This document shows positions 1 to 9,101 of a stretch of DNA of 64,000 bases, in pieces (the first letter of the stretch is position 1; each line of letters opens with the position of its first letter). The stretch lies in assembly GCA_000690595.2 (NCBI GenBank), contig JHUT02000003.1, positions 124,001 through 188,000 of the forward strand, given 5' to 3'. The notes under the pieces are model-generated. The model was not told the origin of the DNA, ran no database searches, and saw nothing but the letters and a program-made list of their open reading frames with translations. The translations under genes were made by a program, and so were the position numbers. Source of the DNA: Natrinema mahii. Its GTDB lineage: Archaea > Halobacteriota > Halobacteria > Halobacteriales > Natrialbaceae.

Positions 1-918
1 GACCGTATCGCCCATCTTCTCGTCGAACAGCATGTTGTAGGTGAACTGATCGATGTCGCGGTTCATCCCGATCCCCAGTTCGCCCAGCCGGCGCGCGCCG
101 TCGTCGGTGTTCAGGACCTCGGTGAGGATCTCCTCGTTTTTCTCCGCCGAGTGGGAGACGACGTCGCCGCCCTCGAACTCGAGGTAGACGTCCGTGATCT
201 CCCGGCCCTGGTGATAGAGCGGCATGTCGAACAGCACCTCGCCCTCGACGCTGTCGGGTTGTGGTGCGGTGAAGACCTCGCCGCCGGGCAGGTTGTGTTC
301 GCCGTGGTCGTTCAGCGTCGGGTTCCCCGCGACCGACATCGTCACGTCCGTGGTATCGCCGCTGACGATCCGGACCTCCTCGGCGGGGTCCATGATCTCG
401 ACCATGTTCGCCTGGTGGTCGCGCTGGGCGTCCCAGTCCTTGTTGACGGCGTCCCAGACGAAGTTCTCGTAGCCCTCGGTACTCATCTCGGCCAACTGGG
501 CGTTGGCGGGCGCCGGGAACTGCGTGAGACACCAGCGCTTGGAGAGTCGCTCCTCGAGGATGGGGCGGTGTGCCTGCTGGTGAGCCGCCTGCGTCTCGGG
601 GTCGACGTCACTGGTCTGGGTGACGTTGTCCGTCGCGCGGATGGCGATGTAGACGTCGGTGTTCTCGAGGAGCGCGAGTTCGTGGTCGGGCGTCTCGAAG
701 TCGTCATCGGCCGATCGTAGATACGCACGCTGCTGTCGTTTTCCGGTTCGCTGGCTCGTCGTGACCGGGTTCGCACCCTTCTCACCGATCACTTCGTGCA
801 GCGCGACGACCAGGTCCTCGGCGACGGGATGGGCGTCGACGACGACGTTGTCGCCTTCCTCCAGATCGACCGAATGGTTAGCGATGATCTCGGCGTGTTC
901 GCGAATGCGCGGATCCAT
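1..918 (-). CDS. Aminopeptidase, M29 family (3' end outside window)
   Basis: The reading frame runs from an ATG at 918 leftwards to the window edge without a stop, so the C-terminus is missing. The 306 visible residues begin with a M-D-P-R-I-R-E-H-A type start and contain long stretches typical of thermophilic metalloprotease (M29, aminopeptidase T/AmpS) proteins, including the segment around a conserved N-L-P-G-G-E-V-F turn that carries a metal-binding Glu in the family. By family knowledge it removes N-terminal residues from peptides in the cytoplasm using two metal ions. The catalytic His/Asp residues nearer the C-terminus cannot be checked here. It is divergent from the threonine aldolase gene, with about 126 bases between the two starts. 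Confidence 0.85.
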   Translation of the reverse strand, partial: MDPRIREHAEIIANHSVDLEEGDNVVVDAHPVAEDLVVALHEVIGEKGANPVTTSQRTGKRQQRAYLRSADDDFETPDHELALLENTDVYIAIRATDNVTQTSDVDPETQAAHQQAHRPILEERLSKRWCLTQFPAPANAQLAEMSTEGYENFVWDAVNKDWDAQRDHQANMVEIMDPAEEVRIVSGDTTDVTMSVAGNPTLNDHGEHNLPGGEVFTAPQPDSVEGEVLFDMPLYHQGREITDVYLEFEGGDVVSHSAEKNEEILTEVLNTDDGARRLGELGIGMNRDIDQFTYNMLFDEKMGDTV

Positions 919-1044
919 GTCTCGTCATTATTTGCGGGGGAAAAAAACGGTTCGTAATGGGGAACCCGTATCCCGACCGTCCGTCGTTTGGGGTGATCAA
1001 CCGCGAAGAGGACGTATTTTACCCTCCTCCCGGTATCGATAGCC

Positions 1045-2061
1045 ATGCTCGACTTCCGAAGTGATACCGTTACGACCCCCGACGAGGCGATGCGCGAGGC
1101 CGCCGCCACCGCCGCGGTCGGCGACGACGTCTACGGCGAAGATCCGACCGTGAACGAACTCGAGGCCCGCGTCGCCGACCGGCTCGGCACCGAGGCGGCG
1201 CTGTACTTCCCGACCGGGACGATGGCGAACCAGACCGCCGCCCGCGTCCACACCGAGCGCGGGCAGGAAGTGATCGCCGACCGGGAGAGCCACGTCGTCA
1301 AGTACGAACTCGGCGGGCTGGCACAGCACTCCGGGCTCCAGGTGCGAACGCTCGACGCCGATCGGGGCGTCCCCTCGCCGGACGCGGTCGCCGAGGCGGT
1401 GATCGACGAGGACCTGCACCGTCCCGGCACCGGCCTGTGCTGTCTCGAGAACACGCACAACGCCCGCGGCGGCCTCGCGATCGAACCCGAGGCGATCGCC
1501 GCGGCGGCCACGGCCGCCCGCGAGCGCGACGTGTCCGTCCATCTCGACGGCGCGCGACTGTTCAACGCCGCGACGGCGCTCGACGTTCCCGTCGCCGAAC
1601 TCGCGGCGCCGGTCGACTCCGTCATGGTCTCGCTCTCGAAGGGGCTGGGCGCGCCCGTCGGCTCGATGCTCGCCGGCAGCGACGAGTTCGTCGAGCGGGC
1701 CCGCCGGACGCGGAAACTGTTCGGCGGCGGGATGCGACAGGCCGGGATCGTCGCCGGACCGGCTCTCGAGGCACTCGCAAACGTCGCCGATCTCGAGCGG
1801 GATCACGAGAACGCGCGGCTGCTGGCCGCGGGGTTGGCCGACTGCGACGGGTTCGACGTTCGAGAGCCCGAGACGAACATCGTCCTCGCGGATATCTCGG
1901 GGACGGATGCGGACGCGTCGACCGTCGTCGAGCGCCTCGGCGAGCGAGACGTGCTGGCGACGCCGTTCGGTCCGACGACGGTCCGGTTCTGTACGCACCG
2001 CGACCTCTCCCGCGGGGACATCGAGCGGGCGCTCGAGCGGATCGGCGACGAGTTCGCCTGA
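1045..2061 (+). CDS. ltaE: Low-specificity L-threonine aldolase
   Basis: A 338-residue PLP enzyme of the beta-eliminating lyase fold, the usual length for the family. The N-terminal F-R-S-D-T-V-T segment, the G-D-D-V-Y-G-E-D-P-T motif at residues 26-35, the H-L-D-G-A-R motif near 166-171 and the PLP-binding Lys199 in S-L-S-K-G-L are all visible. It is expected to split L-threonine (and allo-threonine) to glycine and acetaldehyde. It stands alone, divergent from the M29 aminopeptidase; an AT-rich patch just upstream (about 1015-1022) is a plausible promoter. The end lies 22 bases before the stop of the convergent small membrane gene. Confidence 0.92.
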   Translation: MLDFRSDTVTTPDEAMREAAATAAVGDDVYGEDPTVNELEARVADRLGTEAALYFPTGTMANQTAARVHTERGQEVIADRESHVVKYELGGLAQHSGLQVRTLDADRGVPSPDAVAEAVIDEDLHRPGTGLCCLENTHNARGGLAIEPEAIAAAATAARERDVSVHLDGARLFNAATALDVPVAELAAPVDSVMVSLSKGLGAPVGSMLAGSDEFVERARRTRKLFGGGMRQAGIVAGPALEALANVADLERDHENARLLAAGLADCDGFDVREPETNIVLADISGTDADASTVVERLGERDVLATPFGPTTVRFCTHRDLSRGDIERALERIGDEFA

Positions 2062-2082
2062 TCGCCGCCGCGCCGTCGCGGG

Positions 2083-2229
2083 TTAGCGCTCGCCGCGCAT
2101 CCCGTCCCGGAACTCCAGGACGGTCCGTCGCAAGAGGAGATACGAGAAGAAGACCAGCGACAGGAGGATAACGACGACCGCGATGACGACGGGATCGTCG
2201 GGGATGAGACCGGTCAGGGTGTCCAGCAT
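2083..2229 (-). CDS. Small single-pass membrane protein (48 aa)
   Basis: A 48-codon gene read from ATG at 2229 to TAA at 2083. A short N-terminal part with two acidic residues and a Pro is followed by one long hydrophobic helix (about residues 13-33, Val/Ile/Leu rich) and then a basic, positively charged tail (R-R-T-V-L-E-F-R-D), a typical single-pass topology with the C-terminus in the cytoplasm. Its clean amphipathic organisation and acidic/basic ends argue that it is real despite its size. No function is recognised. It converges on the threonine aldolase gene with a 21-base gap. Confidence 0.6.
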   Translation of the reverse strand: MLDTLTGLIPDDPVVIAVVVILLSLVFFSYLLLRRTVLEFRDGMRGER

Positions 2230-2637
2230 ACGCGGGCGGTACACTGTCAGCGTGGTTAATCGTTTCGACCTCGCTCGAGTGACTAACTAAAACCCGAGTT
2301 TCAGCTTGCGCCGACTATAACGTGGGCCGGCGCGTAGCCCCAGACGCGCCTCGATCCCCGGCCCGCTGCCCTCCACGCCCGTTCGGGTCGGCTCGAGATC
2401 GAGGCCAGCTTCCCCCGACATCCGTTCCGATCATCCCCGACCGCCCGCGGCCCGCCCCGTTCGACTGCCTATCGCCGCGGCCGGTCGCTTCCCGCTACGC
2501 GGCCGGTCCCTCTGACGGCCGTTCCCGTTCCCGGTTCCGCCCCCGAATCCCCCTGACGCTCGTACGCCTCCCACTGGCCGGTTCGCTGCGTTCGCGCTCT
2601 TCATTGCCCGCGAGTTCTCACGCGACCGTGACGGCGC
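2230..2637. other. 408-base intergenic stretch, no gene seen
   Basis: Between two leftward genes. The open frames here are Pro/Arg/Ser-rich, as expected for non-coding haloarchaeal DNA, and have no recognisable protein features. An AT-rich patch at about 2283-2292 could serve the small membrane gene to its left. No repeat or RNA gene was recognised. Confidence 0.4.
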
Positions 2638-3153
2638 TCAGTCACCCCTGAGCCGTACCGACTCGCGGACCGTCCCGTCGGGCTCGCGGATCTCGCCCTC
2701 GAGTCCGCCGTCGGCGCGCTCCTCGAGGACGGCGAACCCGGGCCGGTTCCCCCGCGGATCGGCGTGGCTCCCCGGGTTCAGCAGGACGACGTCGTCGGTC
2801 TCGACGACCGTCGGCCGGTGGCTGTGTCCGAAGACGACGAGGTCGGCTCCCCGCGACCGGCCGAACATCGCGAGCCCCATCTCGCCGCCGTCCCGTCGGT
2901 GGGTCACCGCGATCCGCACGTCGCCTGCCTCAACGACCCGCGCCGTCGGCAGTCGGTCCCGGACCGCCGCGCCGTCGGCGTTGCCGTGGACCGCGAACAG
3001 CCGGTCACACTCCTCGTGAAACGCCTCGAGCGCCGCGTTGCTGGTGAAATCGCCCGCGTGGACGACGACGTCCGCCTCGCGCGCGGCGGCCAGGGCCGCC
3101 CCCTCGAGTTCGTGGCCCGCGCTGCTGTGGGTATCGGAAAAGATCGCGATCAT
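2638..3153 (-). CDS. Phosphodiesterase, YfcE/MJ0936 family
   Basis: A 171-residue calcineurin-like metallophosphoesterase. The metal-binding motifs appear in order: I-F-S-D-T-H-S at residues 4-10, H-A-G-D-F near 32-36, the G-N-A-D version of GNHD/E near 57-60, a T-H motif around 84-85, and G-H-S-H near 113-116. The family hydrolyses phosphodiesters (some members 2',3'-cyclic nucleotides) with two metal ions; the native substrate is unknown. Length is typical of the YfcE group. The gene is monocistronic and divergent from the CDF transporter gene. Confidence 0.9.
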   Translation of the reverse strand: MIAIFSDTHSSAGHELEGAALAAAREADVVVHAGDFTSNAALEAFHEECDRLFAVHGNADGAAVRDRLPTARVVEAGDVRIAVTHRRDGGEMGLAMFGRSRGADLVVFGHSHRPTVVETDDVVLLNPGSHADPRGNRPGFAVLEERADGGLEGEIREPDGTVRESVRLRGD

Positions 3154-3298
3154 GGATGGGCTTCGACCGGCGGCGACAGGTGGCTTTCGGACGCGGCCGA
3201 CGTGGGGCCAGTCACGATTCGACTCGCGACCTCGAGCCCGCCGAAACCGGGTCTAGAACGCCTTACATTTTAGGATCGGCCCTTCGTAGGCTCCGTCG

Positions 3299-4243
3299 AT
3301 GGCCAGTAGCACCTCCGTCGTCCTCGCCGCCCTGTTCGCGAACGGCGCGATCGCGGTTCTCAAGTTCGGCGGGTTCCTGTTGACCGGGAGTCCGGCGATG
3401 TTATCGGAGACGTATCACTCGATTTCGGATACGGGGAATCAGGTCTTCCTGTTGGTCGGGATCAAGTACGGCGCACAGGAGGCGACCCGCGAACACCCGT
3501 TCGGCCACGGGAAAGCGCAGTTCTTCTATAGCCTGCTCGTCAGCGTCATGCTCTTTGGCATCGCCGGCTGGGAGAGCGCCCGTCACGGGCTCAGCGCGTT
3601 ACGGGAGGGCGGCGTTCACCGTGCCGCCGACGACGTCACCCTGTTGGGCCAGACCTTCGATCCGGTCTACGTCAACTACGCCGTCTTGCTCGGGGCGATC
3701 GCCTTCGAGTCCTACGCGCTCTGGAAGGCCTACCAGGGGATCAGCCGCCAGATGGACGAGTACGGCTGGACGACCCTCCGTGAGGCCTTTGCAAAGACCA
3801 GCGACGTGACGACCCTGACCGCGCTCACCGAGGACACCATCGCGCTGGCCGGTGCGGGAATCGCGCTGTTCGGGATCTACCTCAGGCGAGTCACCGGAAA
3901 TCCGATGTACGACGCCGGCGCGGCGCTCGTCATCGGGATCATGCTGATGGGCTTCGCCGTCGCGCTCGCCTGGCAGAACAAGCGGCTCATCCTCGGGGAA
4001 AGCCTGCCGAGAGACGACGAGGACGAACTGCGCGAGATCGTCGCGGGCTGGGACGGCGTCACCGAACTCGTCGACCTGCGGACCGTCTACTTCGGTGCCG
4101 AACAGTTGCTCGTCACCGCCGACGTCGCATTCGACCCCGACCTCGAGGCCGCGGCGATCACCGACCGGATCACCGAGATCGAACTCGCGCTGATGGACCA
4201 CGACGACCAGATCGAGAAGGTCTACATCGAGATCGAAACGTAG
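3299..4243 (+). CDS. Cation diffusion facilitator (CDF) metal transporter
   Basis: A 314-residue integral membrane protein. The first helices carry S-E-T-Y-H-S-I-S-D-T-G-N, matching the family metal-site helix H-S/D-x-x-D, and a paired H-x-x-x-D-type site is expected in TM5. A cytoplasmic C-terminal domain of about 80 residues follows TM6. The H-P-F-G-H-G loop after TM2 is also characteristic. It should export Zn, Mn or another divalent metal by proton antiport; the specificity cannot be read. It is monocistronic with a TATA-like AT stretch at about 3264-3273 and convergent with the next gene, the stops being 8 bases apart. Confidence 0.9.
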   Translation: MASSTSVVLAALFANGAIAVLKFGGFLLTGSPAMLSETYHSISDTGNQVFLLVGIKYGAQEATREHPFGHGKAQFFYSLLVSVMLFGIAGWESARHGLSALREGGVHRAADDVTLLGQTFDPVYVNYAVLLGAIAFESYALWKAYQGISRQMDEYGWTTLREAFAKTSDVTTLTALTEDTIALAGAGIALFGIYLRRVTGNPMYDAGAALVIGIMLMGFAVALAWQNKRLILGESLPRDDEDELREIVAGWDGVTELVDLRTVYFGAEQLLVTADVAFDPDLEAAAITDRITEIELALMDHDDQIEKVYIEIET

Positions 4244-4250
4244 CCCGCAG

Positions 4251-4661
4251 TTACTCGGTTCGTTTCTCGTCCGTATCGTCGTAGCCAGCCACGACCGTCG
4301 AGCCCGGCGGCCGGTCGTTCAACACCGCCGTCACCGTCGTCTCCTCGAGGTCGACCGTCGACTCGAGCGGTTCCCAGCCGTCCTCGGTCTCGACGGCGAC
4401 CGCCACGTCGGTCGGGCTCGCGCCGGCCGGCAGCTTCGAGGGGTCGTAGACGAGCGCGATCCGGACGGCCTCGATCGCCTTCAGGTCCTCGCACGCCACG
4501 AGGTCGATCGGGTCGGCCAGCGCGTCGACCGGCGGCTCGCGGCCGCTCTTCCGGAGGCCGAACGCGTCGGGGACGACGCCGGCCACGAGGTCGACGCGGG
4601 CCCCCACCTGCTCGAGTGTATACTCGGCGACGGTACTGGAATCGTATCCGGGAATCGTCAT
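4251..4661 (-). CDS. Uncharacterised haloarchaeal protein (136 aa)
   Basis: The ATG at 4661 (M-T-I-P-G-Y-D) is preferred over an in-frame GTG at 4676. The protein is acidic, lacks a signal peptide or helix, and looks all-beta: its second half (from about residue 75) resembles the beta-rich repeat found in PGF-type haloarchaeal surface proteins, with a 'D-P-S-K-L-P-A-G' turn and alternating Val/Thr strands. That resemblance is by eye only. No catalytic motif is seen. It is divergent from the helicase gene with a 141-base gap. Confidence 0.65.
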   Translation of the reverse strand: MTIPGYDSSTVAEYTLEQVGARVDLVAGVVPDAFGLRKSGREPPVDALADPIDLVACEDLKAIEAVRIALVYDPSKLPAGASPTDVAVAVETEDGWEPLESTVDLEETTVTAVLNDRPPGSTVVAGYDDTDEKRTE

Positions 4662-4802
4662 ACGGGAGGCAGGCACTCGAGACGTATGGCCCTGTAGCGC
4701 GCGTTCGCCGGCCGGGGTCGGCGAGCGTCGCCGACGGTCGTTTAACGGGATCGACCGAATCGAGACGAATCCTTTTATCGGAGCGCGAACCTATCCACTC
4801 GT

Positions 4803-7022
4803 GTGTCCGAAACCGGGTATCTGCGCTTTTTCCCGTACGACCGGCCGTACGAGAACCAGCGCGAGGCGATGGACCGCATACACAACGCCCTCCACCGGGG
4901 ACAGGACGTCCTCTTCGAGGGGGCCTGCGGGACCGGCAAGACCCTCTCGTCGCTCGTCCCCGCCCTCGAGGTGGCTCGCGAGCAGGACAAGACGGTCGTC
5001 ATCACGACCAACGTCCACCAGCAGATGCGCCAGTTCGTCGCCGAGGCCCGCGCGATCACCCGCCAGGAGTCGATCCGGACGGTCGTCTTCAAAGGGAAGG
5101 GGTCGATGTGCCACATCGACGTCGGCTACGAGGAGTGCCAGACGCTCCGGGACAACACCCGCGCCGTCGTCGACGCCGAGCAGGACCGCGAGCGACTCGA
5201 GCGCCGCCAGCGCGAACTGCTCGCCGAAAGTCAGGACGGCGACGGCTCGGCGGCCGACGCCCGCTCGGCGGTGATGGACGAACTCGAAGACATCGAGGAG
5301 CGCCTCGAGGACCTCGAAGACCAGAACGTCTGTGACTACTACCGCAACAACCTGACCCAGGACACGGACGACTTCTTCGGCTGGCTCTTCGAGGACGTCC
5401 GCACGCCCGACGAGATCTACGAGTACGCCGAGCGACAGGAACTCTGCGGGTACGAACTCCTCAAGGAGGGGATCGAGGGCGTCGATCTGGTCGTCTGTAA
5501 CTACCACCACCTGCTGGACTCGACCATCCGAGAGCAGTTCTTCCGGTGGCTGGGTCGCGATCCCGAGGACGTCATCGCCGTCTTCGACGAGGCCCACAAC
5601 GTCGAAGACGCCGCCCGCGAACACGCGACCCGGACCTGCTCCGAGCGGACGTTCGAGTCGGCGCTCGAGGAGTTGGCCGACAGCGACGACCCGCGGGCCG
5701 AGGACGCCGCGAACGTCCTCTCGGCCTTCCACCGCGCGCTCGTCGAGATCTACGAGGAGTCGTTTGGCTTCGGGGAGAGCGCGGCGCAACGCGCCGCGGA
5801 CAACGCGAGCGGCCCCGGGCCACGAGCGCGCGAGGCCATCGGCGAAAACTGGGAGGACGTTCCCATCGCCAACGACGACCGCAAGGACGACCTCACGCTC
5901 GAGTTCCTCCAGCGCTACTCGGGTCGGGGAATCGACGACGATCTGGAGGCCGCGATGAAGCTGGGTCAGGAGTTAGACGAGGAGTACGAGGAGGCCTACC
6001 GCGAGGGCGAGACGGCCACCCGGACGGAGTGTCAGACCTTACAGGCCGCGGCCTTCGTCAGCGCGTGGATGAGCGAGGGGTCGACGGAGGGGCTGTATCC
6101 GGTCGTCGCTGTCACGCGCGACGCCGGCACGGACGAAATCTACGGTCGCGTGGAGCTGTACTCCTGTCTCCCGCGGCAGGTGACCGGCCAACTCTTCGAC
6201 GAGATTCACGCGACCGTCCTGATGAGCGCGACGCTGCAACCGTTCGAGGTCACCGAGAACGTACTGGGTCTCGAGGACGCGGTGTCGATGGCCTACGGCC
6301 TCCAGTTTCCCGAGGAAAACCGCCGGACCTTCGCCGTCGAGACGCCGCCGCTTTTCTCCTCGGACCGGGACGATCCGGGGGTCCAGTCGACGGTGACCGA
6401 GACGATCCACGACGCCGTGCGGATGACCCCCGGCAACACGCTGGCTTTCTTCCCCAACTACGGCGAGGCGAGCCGGTATGCCGACCGACTCGTCGGTCGG
6501 ACCGACCGGACGGTATACGTGGACGAGCCGGGCCAGTCCGCCGAAGACCTCCGCAAGCAGTTCGTCGCGGACGACGGTGCGGTCCTGTGTACGTCGCTGT
6601 GGGGGACCCTCGCGGAGGGGGTGAGCTTCGACGGCGACGACGCCCACACGGTGTTGGTCGTCGGCGTTCCCTACCCCCATCTCGACGACCGGGCCGAGGC
6701 GGTCCAGGAGGCCTACGACGCGGCCTTCGACGGCACCGACACGGGCTGGCGCTACGCCGTCGAGTTCCCGACGATCCGCAAGACCAGACAGGCGCTCGGC
6801 CGGGTCCTCCGGTCGCCGGAGGAAGTCGGGGTTCGCGCCCTGCTCGACCGGCGCTACTCGCGACAGGCCAAGCCCGATCTGGGCAAGTACAGCGTCAACG
6901 GCATCTTCCCCCACGAGGAACGGGAGGAACTGATCGATATCGAGCCGGCGAAACTCAAGTTCGCGATGCGCAACTTCTACGGCGGCCACGACGCCTACGA
7001 CGGCGAGCCGCCGGCGCCGTGA
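4803..7022 (+). CDS. ATP-dependent DNA helicase, XPD/Rad3/DinG family
   Basis: A 739-residue superfamily 2 helicase starting at GTG 4803. Walker A is G-A-C-G-T-G-K-T at residues 40-47 and the DEAH box is D-E-A-H at 262-265. Four cysteines at 103, 112, 177 and 215 lie between motifs Ia and II where XPD-type enzymes bind a 4Fe-4S cluster, so this looks like an iron-sulfur 5'-3' DNA helicase for repair. A charged coiled-coil-like insert (about 120-175) separates the second and third cysteines. The C-terminal helicase motif V/VI region (G-R-V-L-R-S) is present. It is monocistronic and convergent with the rhodanese operon (9-base gap). Confidence 0.92.
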   Translation: MSETGYLRFFPYDRPYENQREAMDRIHNALHRGQDVLFEGACGTGKTLSSLVPALEVAREQDKTVVITTNVHQQMRQFVAEARAITRQESIRTVVFKGKGSMCHIDVGYEECQTLRDNTRAVVDAEQDRERLERRQRELLAESQDGDGSAADARSAVMDELEDIEERLEDLEDQNVCDYYRNNLTQDTDDFFGWLFEDVRTPDEIYEYAERQELCGYELLKEGIEGVDLVVCNYHHLLDSTIREQFFRWLGRDPEDVIAVFDEAHNVEDAAREHATRTCSERTFESALEELADSDDPRAEDAANVLSAFHRALVEIYEESFGFGESAAQRAADNASGPGPRAREAIGENWEDVPIANDDRKDDLTLEFLQRYSGRGIDDDLEAAMKLGQELDEEYEEAYREGETATRTECQTLQAAAFVSAWMSEGSTEGLYPVVAVTRDAGTDEIYGRVELYSCLPRQVTGQLFDEIHATVLMSATLQPFEVTENVLGLEDAVSMAYGLQFPEENRRTFAVETPPLFSSDRDDPGVQSTVTETIHDAVRMTPGNTLAFFPNYGEASRYADRLVGRTDRTVYVDEPGQSAEDLRKQFVADDGAVLCTSLWGTLAEGVSFDGDDAHTVLVVGVPYPHLDDRAEAVQEAYDAAFDGTDTGWRYAVEFPTIRKTRQALGRVLRSPEEVGVRALLDRRYSRQAKPDLGKYSVNGIFPHEEREELIDIEPAKLKFAMRNFYGGHDAYDGEPPAP

Positions 7023-7031
7023 CCGGCACAG

Positions 7032-7349
7032 TCAGTCGGCCGTCGAGGGCTCGAGCGGTTCCCACGCGTCGTAGCCGCCGGCCATGCTCGCGACCCGGTC
7101 GGCGTCGCCGTACTCCTCGATGAGGCGGGCGGCCTGCACCGAGGTCTGGCCGACGTAACAGTAGACGACTACGTCGTCGGCCCAGTCCCGGTCGACGACG
7201 GTGTCCTCGAGTTCGTCGATGGTGAGGTGTTCGGCCTCGGGGAGGTGGCCCTCGTCGTAGTCCTCGCCGTCGCGGATGTCGATGAGATCGAACTCGTCGT
7301 CGTTCTCGATGCGTTCCCGGACCGTCTCGGGGGCGAATTCCTCGACCAT
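7032..7349 (-). CDS. Rhodanese-like sulfurtransferase
   Basis: A 105-residue single rhodanese domain. It has the D-I-R-D/E-x-x-E/D-Y-x-x-G-H-L-P-x-A core (residues 24-39) and the active-site loop V-Y-C-Y-V-G-Q-T-S with the persulfide-carrying Cys64. It should accept sulfane sulfur and pass it on. Its ATG overlaps the TAA of tusA by one base, so the pair is translationally coupled. With the upstream YeeE-type channel and TusA it forms a sulfur uptake and relay operon read leftwards from 8864. Confidence 0.93.
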   Translation of the reverse strand: MVEEFAPETVRERIENDDEFDLIDIRDGEDYDEGHLPEAEHLTIDELEDTVVDRDWADDVVVYCYVGQTSVQAARLIEEYGDADRVASMAGGYDAWEPLEPSTAD

Positions 7350-7642
7350 TATCGCTTGCGGAGGTAGATGCGGTACACGGCGTCGCCGCTGCGCCAGACC
7401 TGTGCGTCGGCGTCGTCGCCGACGGCCCGGGGCACGTTCTCGGTACAGGGGACGTGGTCTGTCTCCTGGACGAGGAGATCGCCCGACTCGAGTCCCTGGA
7501 GCCCCTTTTTGGCCTCCACCTGCGGGTACGGGCAGACCTCGCCCATCATGTCCTGGACGAGGTCGGCCTCCTCGAGGAGTTCGTCCGCTCGGTCGTCGCT
7601 CAGTTCGTCCGGCGTGTCAGTGACGTCGTCGATGGATGGCAT
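7349..7642 (-). CDS. tusA: TusA/SirA-family sulfur carrier protein
   Basis: A 97-residue protein from ATG 7642; the longer frame to 7702 adds residues unlike the family. The signature E-V-C-P-Y-P-Q (CPxP) puts the sulfur-carrying Cys at position 37, followed by K-K-G-L-Q-G-L-E-S-G-D-L-L and a second Cys in H-V-P-C-T-E-N-V-P. An acidic N-terminal extension of about 30 residues precedes the core. By family it relays persulfide sulfur between a donor and acceptors. It sits between the YeeE-type transporter (49-base gap) and the rhodanese gene (1-base overlap). Confidence 0.88.
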   Translation of the reverse strand: MPSIDDVTDTPDELSDDRADELLEEADLVQDMMGEVCPYPQVEAKKGLQGLESGDLLVQETDHVPCTENVPRAVGDDADAQVWRSGDAVYRIYLRKR

Positions 7643-7691
7643 TGTATCGTGTCTCCGTTGTCGTGGGTTGTCGGTGGTGAACGATTCGATC

Positions 7692-8864
7692 TCAGATGGC
7701 ACAGCCGACGTCGCGGTAGATCCAGTGGGTCATCACGTAGACGCCGGCGACGATGCCGACAGCCGCGATGAAGGAGTGAATCGAGAGTTCGGCGATGCCG
7801 GAGTAGATGTTCCCGATGTTACAGCCGGGGGCGAGCCGCGAGCCGGCCCCCATCATGAGGCCGCCGACGACGGCGTTGGGGAGCCGGCGGCGCTTCGGGA
7901 CCCGCACCGAGAAGTCCCCGCTCCAGAGGGCGGCGAGGAACGCGCCGACGATGACGAACGCGATCATCACCATGTCGACGGTCACGCCGACGCCCTGACC
8001 TTGGAAGAGGACCGAGCCCCAGTAGTCGAACGATTCGGCGTCGACGCCGGCCTGCGAGAGCAGATAGCCCGTCCATCGGGCCTCCGGACCGGTGACGCCG
8101 ACGATCGACACCAGACTGAACCACAGCACCGCCGCGGCGGTGATCCCGAGCGCGGCGGTGCGTGGGTCCCATGGCCGCTTGCTCGAGGCGATCGGATCGC
8201 GCCACGCGCGAACGAGGCCGCGGAAGTACGCGACCGTTCCGCTGGCGAACCCGCGGAGCCCCGCGGCGGGCGCGAGGAGGACGCTCGGATCGAGCTGTGC
8301 CGCATCGGCGCGCTCGCCGAAATCGGCGGCCGTCGACGCGCGACCGGTCAGCGTCGCGTAGACGAGGACGGCGGTGACCGCGACCGCGAGTGCCAGCAGT
8401 CCGCCCGGGACGGACGTGAGTTCGAACAGGGTCGCGCCGGTCCCGACCGTGAGCGCGTCGAAGTAGGTACTCTCGAGCGTCGGGAAGGCGACGGTGAAGC
8501 CGGCGTAGCCGACGCCCATGAACAGCAGGGTGAGCCAGAACTGCAGGTAGCCCTCGCCGGCCCGGTAGAGCGTGCCGCTGGCACAGCCGCCGGCGTAGGT
8601 CATCCCAACGCCGAAGACGAAGCCGCCGAGGAGGCCGGTCAGCCCCCAGTCGGGCGTCCAGAACCCCTGATAGTAGCCGAGTTGGTAGGCGATACCCCAG
8701 AAGACCATGGTGAGAAGCGTCGCAGCGAGGACGCCCTTCGTGACCCGGGAGTCCTTGTATGCGAAGAAGTCACGAAAGGCGTTGACGAAACAGAACCGCC
8801 CCTTCTGGAGGAAGGCACCGATGGCGATTCCGACGACCGCTGCGACGAGTACCGTTGCGACCAC
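7692..8864 (-). CDS. YeeE/YedE-family thiosulfate/sulfur transporter (TsuA-like)
   Basis: A 390-residue polytopic membrane protein with two related halves. The cysteine-bearing motifs of the family are visible: G-R-F-C-F near the N-terminus, G-G-C-A-S-G-T-L-Y-R in the first half, A-P-G-C-N-I-G-N in the second, and a C-terminal G-C. In the bacterial thiosulfate channel TsuA such conserved cysteines hand the substrate through the membrane, so thiosulfate or a similar sulfur anion is the likely cargo. About nine transmembrane helices can be picked out. It is the first gene of an operon with tusA and a rhodanese, which fits import followed by cytosolic sulfur relay. Confidence 0.9.
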   Translation of the reverse strand: MVATVLVAAVVGIAIGAFLQKGRFCFVNAFRDFFAYKDSRVTKGVLAATLLTMVFWGIAYQLGYYQGFWTPDWGLTGLLGGFVFGVGMTYAGGCASGTLYRAGEGYLQFWLTLLFMGVGYAGFTVAFPTLESTYFDALTVGTGATLFELTSVPGGLLALAVAVTAVLVYATLTGRASTAADFGERADAAQLDPSVLLAPAAGLRGFASGTVAYFRGLVRAWRDPIASSKRPWDPRTAALGITAAAVLWFSLVSIVGVTGPEARWTGYLLSQAGVDAESFDYWGSVLFQGQGVGVTVDMVMIAFVIVGAFLAALWSGDFSVRVPKRRRLPNAVVGGLMMGAGSRLAPGCNIGNIYSGIAELSIHSFIAAVGIVAGVYVMTHWIYRDVGCAI

Positions 8865-9101
8865 ACCGTCACCAGCGGTTCCGACGACTTAACCCGCGGC
8901 CAGTCGGACAGGGCTTCCCGGATCACTGACGCGGGACTCGCTCGAGCCCGTTCGGTATCGCTCCCGAGCGTCTCGTTCTCATCGAAAATCGCGCTCACAC
9001 AGCACCGTAGGTAGTCGCAGTATTTGTCGAAACCGCCAGCCTCGGGCCCCGAACCTGTGGTTCGACTGCCACGACCGCCCCGCTCGAGACCGCGCGGGGA
9101 G

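Noticed and set aside
7368-9014. A 548-codon rightward frame opposite tusA and the YeeE gene
   Set aside because: Low-complexity and acidic with no helices or motifs; the reverse strand carries a multi-helix transporter and CPxP protein.
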